Positions 39,163-47,129 of a DNA stretch of 60,646 nt are shown in pieces. The DNA is taken from NCBI GenBank assembly GCA_036389135.1, contig DASVQP010000055.1, positions 1 to 60,646 on the forward strand, written 5' to 3'. Below the pieces are notes generated by a model. It ran no database searches and was not told where the DNA came from. It worked only from the letters and a program-made list of their open reading frames with translations. The position numbers and the translations under genes were made by a program. The first letter of the stretch is position 1, and every line of letters starts with the position of its first letter. The DNA is from Longimicrobium sp. Lineage in GTDB: Bacteria; Gemmatimonadota; Gemmatimonadetes; Longimicrobiales; Longimicrobiaceae.

Positions 39163-39280
39163 CGTTACCCTTGTGTTCGGTGCGAAGCGAACCCAATGCC
39201 AGGCCCGTCCCCCCGCCCCTGAGCGTTTAGACCTCGAAGCGCTGACCGGCAGGCTGCGGTCCTCACGCACTCACGCACTC

Positions 39281-39718
39281 TCAGCCGATCACATTGCCGG
39301 GGTCGCGCCCGCAGAAGCCGGGCCGCGTGGCGACCAGGGAGACCAGGCCGGCATCGTCGATGGCGAGGATGGCGTTCTGGCCCCACTCGACGCCGAGGCG
39401 CACGGCGGCATCGAGGGCGGCGGGGCCCAGGAGGGCGACGCCGGGCTCGTTCCAACGCGGGTCGGGAGCGTGGGCGCGCGCGGGGAGGCACGGAACGCCC
39501 AGCGCCACCACCTCGCGGAGCAGGCGGCGCGCGGCGGCGCGGTTCTCGGCCGCCGAAGCGTGGACGGAGGCCGGGTTGTAGGCGGTGACGATGGCGGCGG
39601 GACGGAGCGGGCGCGGAGAGGGACGGCCGGGGGCCAGGTGGAGCGTGCCCCCGGGGGCGCGGACCGACCAGGTGGTCGCCAGGTACGCCGCCCGCAGCGC
39701 CTCGTGCGGGCCGCTCAC
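39281..39718 (-). CDS. DUF3293-family protein
   Basis: 145 residues, soluble. It matches my memory of DUF3293: an N-terminal AYLATTW, the IVTAYNPAS strand, SAAENRAAARRLLREV helix, then WNEPGVALLG and VEWGQNAILAI, with a C-terminal strand. Function unknown. It starts 18 bases after the exported protein upstream, so the two probably share a transcript. Its TGA stop abuts an octamer array (39262-39281). Confidence 0.7.
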   Translation of the reverse strand: MSGPHEALRAAYLATTWSVRAPGGTLHLAPGRPSPRPLRPAAIVTAYNPASVHASAAENRAAARRLLREVVALGVPCLPARAHAPDPRWNEPGVALLGPAALDAAVRLGVEWGQNAILAIDDAGLVSLVATRPGFCGRDPGNVIG

Positions 39719-39736
39719 GGGCGGGGGCGCAGGGTG

Positions 39737-40165
39737 CTACAGCCGCTCTTCGCGGACCAGCTTCCCGTCCGCGCCGTAGACGCGCATCACGTTGGCGGTG
39801 CCGTCGTAGTCCGGGTCGATGACCTGCGCGGCGAGGGCGCCGTCGCGGTACACCTCCACCATGTCGCAGCGGCCGTCGCCGTTGCGGTCGCTCCAGGCCG
39901 CCAGCGTGCGCATGTCGTCCGCACTGAAGCGGACGAAGCGCGCCTGGCGGCCGCCCCCCTCCGCCCTCGCCTTCACACCGCCGCGGCTGGCGATGAACCA
40001 GCTTCCCTGGCCGCCGGCCCAACCGTCGTTCACGTCGCCCGAGGCGGGCATGAGGGGCATGGAAGTGCTGGGCGGACGCCACTCCTGCGCCCGCGCGGGG
40101 CGGGCGGCGAAGGCGAGCAGCACGGCTCCTGCGGCCAGGGCCGCGATGACGTGGTTGCGCTTCAT
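39737..40165 (-). CDS. Exported hypothetical protein with Asp-rich loops
   Basis: 142 residues from the ATG at 40165, with AGGAGAG upstream. Sec signal peptide (MKRNHVIAALAAGAVLLAFA, cleavage near ARAQE). Two Ca-binding-like loops are visible: DRNGDGRCDMVE (an EF-hand/dockerin-type DxNxDG) and DPDYDGTANVMRVY. A short repeat protein of the periplasm; function unknown. Upstream of the DUF3293 gene. Divergent from the Ser/Thr kinase at 40315. Confidence 0.65.
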   Translation of the reverse strand: MKRNHVIAALAAGAVLLAFAARPARAQEWRPPSTSMPLMPASGDVNDGWAGGQGSWFIASRGGVKARAEGGGRQARFVRFSADDMRTLAAWSDRNGDGRCDMVEVYRDGALAAQVIDPDYDGTANVMRVYGADGKLVREERL

Positions 40166-40314
40166 GGGGATCTCTCCTGGGTGAAGGTTCACGATAAAGG
40201 CTACCCGGCGCCGTCGCCAGGGTTCCGCACGGGGTACGGCCGTTGCGTGGAGGAGAACGCTCACGGACGGCCGCTCCGGACGTTCAAGGCGGATCTCACC
40301 GAAGGACCAATCAG

Positions 40315-41388
40315 ATGGCCGATCCCGGGATCGCGCGGGCCCGCTACCAGGGGCTGGTGGCGGCGCGCCGCTGGACCCACGACCCCGCCCGCCCCACGGC
40401 GGACTTTTCCCTCGCGGTCGGCGACCGCATCGGCGAGCTCACCGTGATCGGCCACCTGGCGCGCGGCCGCATGACGGAGCTGTACCAGGTGTGGAGCAAC
40501 CGCCACTGGTGCGCGCTCACCGGCAAGGTGGTGCACCCCGAGTTCGCGGGGGCCAGGGCGCCGGCCTCCTTTCGCAACGAGGCGCGCGTCCTCCACCGGC
40601 TGCGCCATCCCAACATCGTGCAGCTCTTTGGGAGCGGGGTGGCGGAGGGGAGGTCGTACCTGCTGATGGAGTACCTGGCGGGCCCCTCACTCTTCGACGT
40701 GCTGGAGGCGATGCCCAAGCGCCGCCTCCACGTGCCCGACGCCATCCGCGCGGTGATGAACGTGGGCGCCGCCGTGCACTACCTCCACCGCTGCGGCTAC
40801 CTGTACCGCGACCTGAAGCCGGCCAACATCCACCTGCGCGAAGGGGTGCCGGTGCTGCTGGACTTCGACGTGGTACGCCCCATCAAGCTCACCAGCCGCC
40901 CCAACGACCGGCTGGGGACGGCGCCGTACATGGCCCCGGAGCAGGTGAGGCAGGAGCCGCTCTCCCCCGCCACGGACGTGTACGGGCTGGGGGCGCTTCT
41001 CTACGAGCTGCTCACGGGGCGGTGGCCCAACGAGGAGCCGGAGGAGGACGACGAGGACTTCTGGGACGAGGACGAAGACTGGGACGAGCCGGCCGCGCAA
41101 AAGGCGGCGCCCAACCCGGACGACACGCCGCGCCCTCTGACCACGCGCGAGCTGGAGACGCGCTACCCGCAGATCTGCCAGGCGCCGGTCTCTCCGCGGC
41201 AGCACAACCCGCAGATCACGGCCGAGCTGGAGGGGATGATCCTGCGCGCGCTGGACTCCGACCCCCGCGCCCGCTTCCAGACCATCTCGGGAATGCTAGC
41301 GGCTCTCGCCCCGATGCTCAAGGGCCGCAACCGCTTGTGGCCGGAGGAAGCGCCCATCGAGCGGCGGGCGGATACGCAGTCCCGGTAG
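40315..41388 (+). CDS. Soluble Ser/Thr kinase-like protein with atypical motifs
   Basis: 357 residues from the ATG at 40315. Kinase fold residues 35-345: catalytic loop YRDLKPANIHL, activation end APYMAPEQV, and DVYGLGALLYELLTGRWP. Unusual features are a degraded glycine loop (ARGRMTELY instead of GxGxxG), a lysine in ALTGKVV, HRD changed to YRD and the metal motif DFG changed to DFD (LLDFDVVRP). A very acidic insert (EEPEEDDEDFWDEDEDWDE) splits the C-lobe. No membrane segment. The catalytic Asp, Lys and Asn are present, so weak activity or a pseudokinase role are both possible. Confidence 0.8.
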   Translation: MADPGIARARYQGLVAARRWTHDPARPTADFSLAVGDRIGELTVIGHLARGRMTELYQVWSNRHWCALTGKVVHPEFAGARAPASFRNEARVLHRLRHPNIVQLFGSGVAEGRSYLLMEYLAGPSLFDVLEAMPKRRLHVPDAIRAVMNVGAAVHYLHRCGYLYRDLKPANIHLREGVPVLLDFDVVRPIKLTSRPNDRLGTAPYMAPEQVRQEPLSPATDVYGLGALLYELLTGRWPNEEPEEDDEDFWDEDEDWDEPAAQKAAPNPDDTPRPLTTRELETRYPQICQAPVSPRQHNPQITAELEGMILRALDSDPRARFQTISGMLAALAPMLKGRNRLWPEEAPIERRADTQSR

Positions 41389-41637
41389 GGCCCCCTCCCC
41401 GTTCGTTCCTCGCTCCCTCACCCAATAACGACCTGGGGGAGGGGCGTGGGCGTGCATCCGCGCGCGGCGCGTGGTTCGGCGCGGGGGAAGGCACGGGCAG
41501 ACACGCAGGTCTGCCCCTACGGAGATTGGTGCGCAAGGGCGGGCGGCGGATCATTGCGGTGACACGGGCGCGATGAATCGCGCCCCTACGATGGCATCGG
41601 CGTGCTGCAGCGAGGAACGAGCGGGGGTGAGGGCCCC
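41389..41637. repeat. Palindromic repeat mosaic
   Basis: No gene. An inverted CCCCTCCCCC-type repeat (about 41391-41446), a GGGCAGACACGC...GTCTGCCC palindrome (41494-41520) and a GCGCGAT-family palindrome (41566-41589). Convergent gap between the kinase and the flavoprotein gene. Confidence 0.8.
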
Positions 41638-42567
41638 CTACCCGATCCGCCGCGCCTCGCCGATCAGCGATTTGTGGATGCCGAGGGCGGCGCGGGCGCC
41701 CTCGGAGGCGGCGCGGATGACGAGGCGCGAGCCGGGGACGATGTCGCCCGCCGCGTAGACCCCGGGGACGCTGGTCTGGAACTCCTTGTCGACCTCCAGG
41801 ATCCCCTCCAGGGCGCCGTCCTCGTCCAGCTTGCACCCCAGGTCCGCGGCGAGGGGGGACGCGGCGCCGCTGGCGATGTGGAAGAAGAGCGCCTCGATCT
41901 CCTCGGGCGGGCCTTCGTGGAAGATGGCCCGCTGAACCTGCTTGCCCTCGCCCTCCAGCCGGACGACGGCCTCGCGGCGGATGGAGATGTCGTGCTCCGC
42001 CAGCGCTTCGAGCGCCTCGGTGCTCATGTCGGCGGCGTGGCTGTCGGTCAGGAGGACAATGTCGCGCGTCCACGTCATGATGTACATGCAGAACTTGGCG
42101 ATTCCCTCGCCCCAGCCCATCACGGCGATGCGCTTCCCCACCACCTCCGGGCCGTCGCAGTCGGGGCAGTGCCAGATGCTCTGGCCGTAGAAGTCCGTCA
42201 GCCCCGGCGTTTCGGGGACGATGTCCTTGAGGCCCGTCGCCAGCAGGATGCGCCGGGCCGTGAGGGTGCCGCCGCCGGAGAGGGTGACGGTGAAGTCATC
42301 CTTTTCGCCCTCGATGCTCTCCACGCACCCGTGCCCGAACTCGGCGCCGGCGCCGCGGGCCTGCTCCTGCCCGATGCGGCGCAGCTCGTCCGGCGTGGGG
42401 TCCGAGATCCCAAAGTAGCCGTGCACGCCGTAGGTGACGGCGTTGCGCCCGTCGCCGGCGTCGATGATGCGCACGCGGCGCTGGTAGCGCGCCAGCCACT
42501 GCCCCGCCATCAGCCCCGCGGGGCCGCCTCCCACCACGATCACGTCGTACTTCTGTTCGTCGGCCAT
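41638..42567 (-). CDS. Thioredoxin-reductase-like FAD/NAD(P) oxidoreductase
   Basis: About 309 residues from the ATG at 42567 (AAGGG six bases upstream). FAD-binding VIVVGGGPAGLMAG near residue 10, a second Rossmann motif (AVMGWGEGIAKF, with G-x-G-x-x-A in place of the usual GxGxxG/A), and the FAD-binding C-terminal AAGDI. The redox pair is CPDCDG (about 135-140), the class-II thioredoxin reductase CxxC site with Asp after. Possible partners are thioredoxin, glutaredoxin-like or bacilliredoxin-like proteins. No thioredoxin gene is adjacent. Confidence 0.85.
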   Translation of the reverse strand: MADEQKYDVIVVGGGPAGLMAGQWLARYQRRVRIIDAGDGRNAVTYGVHGYFGISDPTPDELRRIGQEQARGAGAEFGHGCVESIEGEKDDFTVTLSGGGTLTARRILLATGLKDIVPETPGLTDFYGQSIWHCPDCDGPEVVGKRIAVMGWGEGIAKFCMYIMTWTRDIVLLTDSHAADMSTEALEALAEHDISIRREAVVRLEGEGKQVQRAIFHEGPPEEIEALFFHIASGAASPLAADLGCKLDEDGALEGILEVDKEFQTSVPGVYAAGDIVPGSRLVIRAASEGARAALGIHKSLIGEARRIG

Positions 42568-42668
42568 CCCCAACCCTTGTATGTGGGTGTCGAAAAGGAG
42601 GGCCCGATGCGTGCAAGCGGTGGGCCCGGCGGCGGCACAGATGTTTTCCCAAGGCGCGGAGCGGGGCG

Positions 42669-43337
42669 TTGATCCAGGCGGTGGTGTTCGACTTCGACGG
42701 GACCATCCTCGACAGCGAGAGCCACGTGTACGGCGTGGCGCGCGACCTCTTCGCCGAGCACGGCGCCGAGCTGCCGCTGGAGGTATGGGCGGACTGCGTG
42801 GGGCGCGAGGCGGGCTACTTCGACACGATCGCCTACCTGGAGGAGTGCACGGGGCGGAAGCACGATCGCGATGCCCTCAACCGCCTGCGCCGCGAGCGCT
42901 TCTTCGAGCGCATCCGCGAGGTGGGCCCGCTCCCGGGCGTGGAGGATGCGCTGGCCGCCGCGCACGCGCAGGGGCTGCGGCTGGGGGTCGCATCCAGCGG
43001 CTCGCGCGTGTGGGTGGAGGGACAGCTGGAGCGCCTGGGGCTGCGGCGCTTCTTCGACTGCGTCCGCACCGCCGACGACGTGCGCCGCGTAAAGCCCGAG
43101 CCCGACCTGTACCTGAGCGCCCTGGAGTGCCTTGGCGTCGACGCCTCGCGCGCCGTCGCCATCGAGGACTCGCCGAACGGCGCGTTGGCCGCGCGCCGCG
43201 CGGGGATGTATTGTGTCGTCGTCCCCAACCCCGTGACCGCCGCCCTCGCCTTCGGCGACCACTCGCTGCGGCTGGAGTCGCTGCACGGCGTGGAGTTGGC
43301 GGAGGTGCTGGAGCGGGTGGTGAACGGAAGCGCGTGA
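42669..43337 (+). CDS. HAD-superfamily phosphatase
   Basis: 222 residues; TTG start at 42669. Motif I FDFDGTILDSE (nucleophile Asp and acid Asp), motif II in GVASSGSR, motif III Lys in RRVKPEPDLY, and motif IV IEDSPNGALAA. The small cap after motif I suggests the beta-phosphoglucomutase/phosphoglycolate phosphatase subgroup. The substrate is a sugar phosphate or similar and is not readable. The TGA stop is formed within an octamer array that starts at 43331. Confidence 0.85.
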   Translation: MIQAVVFDFDGTILDSESHVYGVARDLFAEHGAELPLEVWADCVGREAGYFDTIAYLEECTGRKHDRDALNRLRRERFFERIREVGPLPGVEDALAAAHAQGLRLGVASSGSRVWVEGQLERLGLRRFFDCVRTADDVRRVKPEPDLYLSALECLGVDASRAVAIEDSPNGALAARRAGMYCVVVPNPVTAALAFGDHSLRLESLHGVELAEVLERVVNGSA

Positions 43338-43728
43338 GTGCGTGAGTGCGGGGGGACAGGAGAAAAGGGGCAGCAGCGGGGCGTCACCCGTCCTTGATCA
43401 GTCCTCCCCCTTTCTGTCATCCTGAGTGACGCGCTGCGCAGAACTTGCACTGCGACCGAACCGTGGCGCGGAGCAAAGGATCTACTGCGCGTGCCGAGGG
43501 GACTGTCGTGTCGCACTGTCCTCTTGCCTCGCCGGCTAGATCCTTCGGTCGCCGCAGGAGTTCTGGAGTGCGCCGCAGAACTCGTGGAGGCGGACTCCCT
43601 CAGGATGAAGAGACGAGGGGGTGTACTCGACGGCCGGCACTGGCGCGCTGTTCAGGACTTAGCACTTAGCACTTAGGACTTTCCGCACTAACGCACTAAC
43701 GCACTTTCTTCTTCCCTGGAGACCATCC
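43338..43728. mobile_element. Nested fold-back elements (MITE-like)
   Basis: No gene. Outer arms are octamers in opposite orientation (43331-43350 and 43685-43706). Inside, 43417-43608 is a 192-base element bounded by perfect 10-bp terminal inverted repeats TCATCCTGAG / CTCAGGATGA. A second internal pair, ggatct (43478) and agatcc (43538), makes it hairpin-forming. A heptamer array (ggacttagcactt type, 43653-43682) lies in the right part. No transposase is present, so any mobility would have to come from elsewhere. Confidence 0.7.
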
Positions 43729-45162
43729 GTGACCCGTACATTCCGTTCGTTCGCCGTCATGCTTGCGGTCGCCATCGCGGGGGCGGCGCAGGCGCAGGTA
43801 CAGGTTCCAAACAGGCCGGCCACGCGCGACCCGGCGGCGCGGCCGGGGCAGACGGTGAGCGCGCCGGACAACGGCGTGGCGGGGGAGGACGCGCGCATCC
43901 GGCAGATCGTGGCGGGGGTGTCGGCGGCGAGGATCGAGGCGGACATCCGGCGGATGGCCGCGTTCGGGACGCGGCACACGATGAGCGACACCGTCTCGCA
44001 GACGCGCGGGATCGGGGCGTCGCGCAGGTGGCTGTACGCGGAGTTCCAGCGCATCTCGCAGCAGTGCGGCGGATGCCTAGAGGTGCGCTACGTCGGCGAG
44101 GTCATCCCCGCCAACCCGCAGGGGCGCATCCGCGTGCCCACCAACGTGGTCAACGTGGTCGCCATCCAGCGCGGGCAGACCGATCCCAACCGCCACGTCC
44201 TCATCACGGGGCACTACGACTCGCGCGTCAACGACGTGATGGACGCCACCAGCGACGCGCCCGGCGCCAACGACGACGCGTCGGGAGTCGCCGCGGCGCT
44301 GGAGGCGGCGCGCGTCCTTTCGAAGCACCGCTTCGACGGGACGATCGTGTACGGCGCGCTGGCCGGCGAGGAGCAGGGGCTGCTGGGCGGCGAGATCCTG
44401 GCGCGCTTCGCCAAGGCCAACGGGTGGCGGATCGCGGGGGTGCTCAACAACGACATCATCGGCAACACCCGCGGGCAGACCGGGGCGTCCGGTAACACGA
44501 CGGCGCGCGTCTTCGCCCCCGGCATCGCGCCGGACGCGCCCGCGGCCGAGCTGCGGCGCTACCTGTACAGCGGCGGCGAGCTGGACACGCCCACGCGGCA
44601 GCTGGCGCGCTACGTGGACCGGGTGGCGGACCAGTACGTCAACGACCTGGACGTGCAGATGATCTACCGCCTCGACCGCTTCGGCCGCGGCGGCGACCAG
44701 ACGCCCTTCTTCCTGGCCGGCTACCCCGCGGTGCGCATCACCGAGACGTACGAGGACTACACGCGGCAGCACCAGAACGTCCGCGTGGAGAACGGCATCC
44801 GCTACGGCGACACGCCGGACATGGTGGACTACCCGTACGTGGCGAAAATGACCTCGCTGAACGCCGCCTCCCTGGCGTCGCTGGCCTGGGCCCCCGCCGC
44901 GCCGGACTCGGTGACGATCGCGGGCGGCGTGTCGCCCAACACGGTGCTGCGCTGGAAGGCGGGGGATGCGCCCGACCTGGCGGGCTACCGCGTGTACTGG
45001 CGCGAGCCCACGGAGCCCACCTGGACGCGCTCCCGCTGGGTGGGCAACGTGACCCAGGCGACGCTGGAGAACGTCATCATCGACAACTACTTCTTCGGCG
45101 TGGTGGCGGTGGACCGCGAGGGGCACGAGAGCATCGCCGTGTACCCGGTGCCGGGGCGGTAG
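43729..45162 (+). CDS. Exported M28-family peptidase with C-terminal Fn3-like domain
   Basis: 477 residues; GTG start with GGAG seven bases upstream. Sec signal (SFAVMLAVAIAGAAQAQ). M28 zinc-site signatures: ITGHYDSR (His/Asp), ANDDASGVAAALEAARVL (Asp bridging ligand), LAGEEQGLLGG (catalytic Glu-Glu) and NNDIIG (Asp ligand). The last ~85 residues (SVTIAGGVSPNTVLRWKAGDAPDLAGYRVYWRE) look like a fibronectin-III module. Secreted aminopeptidase, likely for nutrient peptide breakdown. One of three exported proteases in the 34-46 kb region. Confidence 0.88.
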   Translation: MTRTFRSFAVMLAVAIAGAAQAQVQVPNRPATRDPAARPGQTVSAPDNGVAGEDARIRQIVAGVSAARIEADIRRMAAFGTRHTMSDTVSQTRGIGASRRWLYAEFQRISQQCGGCLEVRYVGEVIPANPQGRIRVPTNVVNVVAIQRGQTDPNRHVLITGHYDSRVNDVMDATSDAPGANDDASGVAAALEAARVLSKHRFDGTIVYGALAGEEQGLLGGEILARFAKANGWRIAGVLNNDIIGNTRGQTGASGNTTARVFAPGIAPDAPAAELRRYLYSGGELDTPTRQLARYVDRVADQYVNDLDVQMIYRLDRFGRGGDQTPFFLAGYPAVRITETYEDYTRQHQNVRVENGIRYGDTPDMVDYPYVAKMTSLNAASLASLAWAPAAPDSVTIAGGVSPNTVLRWKAGDAPDLAGYRVYWREPTEPTWTRSRWVGNVTQATLENVIIDNYFFGVVAVDREGHESIAVYPVPGR

Positions 45163-45178
45163 CGGAAACCCTTGTAGC

Positions 45179-45203
45179 AAAGACGGCGCGCCGCCATCTT
45201 TCC
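45179..45203 (+). terminator. Terminator-like hairpin after the M28 gene
   Basis: The sequence aaaga-cggcg-cgccg-cca-tcttt can fold as a nested stem 17 bases beyond the M28 stop, with T/C-rich sequence after it. A second strong hairpin (cgcgccggc / gccggcgcg, 45267-45292) lies further on, in the leader of the trypsin-like gene. Confidence 0.4.
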
Positions 45204-45327
45204 AAATCGTGTCGGTTCAGGACGCCTCCGGAGTCGTGCGTACGGGGCGGTGAATCGAACGTGCAACGCGCCGGCTCGTCCGGGCCGGCGCGCCCTCCCC
45301 CGTTTCACCGTCCTCGGAGAACCTTTC

Positions 45328-46155
45328 ATGCGCCACCTCGCAGTCCTGTCCGCCCTCGCCGCGCTCTCGCTGGCCGCCTGCTCCGGCAGCGACGCGCCGC
45401 TCGCGCCTTCGCAGGGGCCCAGCCGCATCGTCAACGGCGAGCCCACGGGGAACGCCTATGCGTCGGTGGGCGCGCTCCTCTTCGACTACAACGGCAACGG
45501 CGTGGACGGCAACGACCAGTGGTGCACCGGCAGCCTGGTGTCGCCCACGGTGTTCGTGACGTCGGCGCACTGCGTGATCACGCCGTACACGCCGCCGGGG
45601 TCGCAGTTCTACGTGTCGTTCTCGCCGGACCTGTTCGGCAAGGGCTTCCGCGCCATCGCCGCGACCGGCTACAAGGCCGACCCGCAGTACGGGCACGACC
45701 AGGCCAACCTGCACGACCTGGCGGTGGTCTTCCTCCCCGCCAGCGCCACGCGCGGGATGACGCCGCTCAATCTCCCCACCGCCGGGCTGCTGGACCAGCT
45801 CGCGGCGAAGGGCAGCCTGAGCAAGCAGATGTTCGTGAACGTGGGGTACGGCACGTCGGCCACGCGCACGGGCGTGCCGGGCTTCTCGTACGACGGCAAG
45901 CGCAACTACTCGAAGTCCGAGTTCATGGGCCTGCAGCCGACCTGGCTGGGCCTGCTGATGAACACCAGCGCCACCGGCGAGGGCGGCGACTGCTACGGCG
46001 ACTCGGGCGGCCCCAAGTTCCTGGACGGCGACGCCACCACGATCGTCGCCACCGTCACCACCGGCGACTACAACTGCCGCGCCACCACCTGGGACTGGCG
46101 TCTGGACACGCCCGAAGCGCGCGCGTTCCTGGCGCCGTTCGTGAAGCTGCCGTAG
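45328..46155 (+). CDS. Trypsin-like serine protease lipoprotein
   Basis: About 275 residues from the ATG at 45328 (GGAGA upstream). Lipoprotein signal ending LSLAAC. Chymotrypsin-fold triad: His in FVTSAHCVI, Asp in NLHDLAVVF, Ser in CYGDSGGP. RIVNGEPTG resembles a propeptide cleavage site followed by the mature N-terminus of S1 proteases. The Cys pair around the His (CTGSLVS...SAHC) is conserved. Active protease likely; lipid-anchored, possibly shed after processing at R-IVNG. Family is certain; target unknown. Confidence 0.9.
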   Translation: MRHLAVLSALAALSLAACSGSDAPLAPSQGPSRIVNGEPTGNAYASVGALLFDYNGNGVDGNDQWCTGSLVSPTVFVTSAHCVITPYTPPGSQFYVSFSPDLFGKGFRAIAATGYKADPQYGHDQANLHDLAVVFLPASATRGMTPLNLPTAGLLDQLAAKGSLSKQMFVNVGYGTSATRTGVPGFSYDGKRNYSKSEFMGLQPTWLGLLMNTSATGEGGDCYGDSGGPKFLDGDATTIVATVTTGDYNCRATTWDWRLDTPEARAFLAPFVKLP

Positions 46156-46448
46156 AGAAGGCCCCCACCCCGCTCGGCACCTCGCGGCCCCTCCCCCAAT
46201 AACTACCTGGGGGAGGGGCGTTTGCATGCATCCCCGCGCGCCGCACAGGTCCGGTAGGGGCGCGATTCATCGTGCCCGTGGCCGACGCCTCTCCGCCGCC
46301 CGTCGCGCACCTCGATCCCTGGCGGGGACAGCCCCGCGTGGCTGCCCACCCCGCACCGCCCCACGCCCGACACACGAGCCCAGGTCCTCTCTCCCACGGC
46401 GTTTGTGGAAGAGGGTGGCAGCTGTAACCCGCCGGGTGAGGGCCCCTC
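46156..46448. repeat. Palindromic repeat mosaic
   Basis: No gene. An inverted CCCCTCCCCC hairpin repeat (about 46166-46220), a GCGCGAT-family palindrome (46254-46277) and a GACAGCCCCGCGTGGCTGCC palindrome (about 46327-46346), then unique sequence leading to the copper-operon promoter. Confidence 0.8.
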
Positions 46449-46495
46449 TTGACATAGGGGTGGGGGGTACGCTACAATATACCCGCAGGGGGTAT
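46449..46495 (+). promoter_or_regulatory. Copper-operon promoter with CsoR-type operator
   Basis: -35 TTGACA (46449-46454), 18-base spacer, -10 TACAAT (46473-46478). Directly after the -10 is the inverted repeat ATACCC-gcagg-GGGTAT (46479-46495), matching the G/C-run palindromes bound by CsoR-family copper repressors. A csoR gene lies at the end of the same gene cluster. The start of copZ-like translation is 23 bases beyond. Confidence 0.82.
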
Positions 46496-46517
46496 CTTCA
46501 TCGAACGGGAGGGGACG

Positions 46518-46730
46518 ATGGAACGAATGACGATCGAGATCGGCGGGATGAGCTGCGGGCACTGCGTGGCGGCGGTGGCGCAGGCGCTCGGCGGCGTGGA
46601 AGGGGTAAAGGTGGAGGAGGTGAAGATCGGGGGCGCGACCGTGGAGTATGATCCAACGGTGGCGAGTCCGGAGCGGATCGGGAGGGCCATCGAGGAAGAG
46701 GGATACCAGGCCCGCGTGGCCGGGAGGTGA
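46518..46730 (+). CDS. copZ: CopZ-like copper chaperone (HMA domain)
   Basis: 70 residues. Heavy-metal-associated domain with metal site GMSCGHC (MxCxxC) and ferredoxin-like pattern (MTIEIGG... VKVEEVKIGGATVEYDP... RIGRAIEEEGY). It would deliver Cu(I) to the ATPase CopA or to CsoR. The ATG at 46518 has GGGAGG five bases upstream; an internal ATG at 46527 is less well placed. First gene of the copper operon behind a CsoR-type operator. Confidence 0.9.
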   Translation: MERMTIEIGGMSCGHCVAAVAQALGGVEGVKVEEVKIGGATVEYDPTVASPERIGRAIEEEGYQARVAGR

Positions 46731-46732
46731 CC

Positions 46733-47128
46733 ATGGATGCCACCGAATGGGCGGTGATCTTTGGCGGCGCGGCCGCCATCGCGTGGGTCAACTGGTACTT
46801 CTTCGTGGCGGGGCGCTCGCCCGCGCACGTCGCGGTGGGGGCGGTGGCGGGCGGAAGGCAGGAGGTGACGGTGGTGGTGCAGGGCGGCTACTCGCCGGCG
46901 CACGTGCGGGTGAGGGCGGGGGCGCCCGTGCGGCTGCTCTTTGACCGGCAGGAGACGTCGGGGTGCTCGGAAGAGGTGGTGATCCCCGATTTCGGGATCA
47001 GGCGCTTCCTTCCCGCCAACCAGCAGACGCCGGTCGAGTTCACGCCCGAGCGGGCCGGGAGCTACGAGTTCACCTGCGGGATGGGGATGCTCCGCGGGCG
47101 CATCACGGTGGACGAACAGGAGGGGTGA
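46733..47128 (+). CDS. Membrane-anchored cupredoxin-domain protein
   Basis: 131 residues. N-terminal membrane anchor ([22 protein letters not shown]), then a cupredoxin-like domain (about 40-128): [26 protein letters not shown], a Cys in [13 protein letters not shown] and a terminal [10 protein letters not shown], giving Cys, Cys and Met residues suitable for a copper site. GGAGG precedes the ATG at good spacing, so 46733 is preferred over the overlapping GTG at 46727. It would hold periplasmic copper next to the CopA exit. Cupredoxin-like copper-binding proteins beside copA are known; the exact family is inferred. Confidence 0.8.
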   Translation: MDATEWAVIFGGAAAIAWVNWYFFVAGRSPAHVAVGAVAGGRQEVTVVVQGGYSPAHVRVRAGAPVRLLFDRQETSGCSEEVVIPDFGIRRFLPANQQTPVEFTPERAGSYEFTCGMGMLRGRITVDEQEG

Positions 47129-47129
47129 G

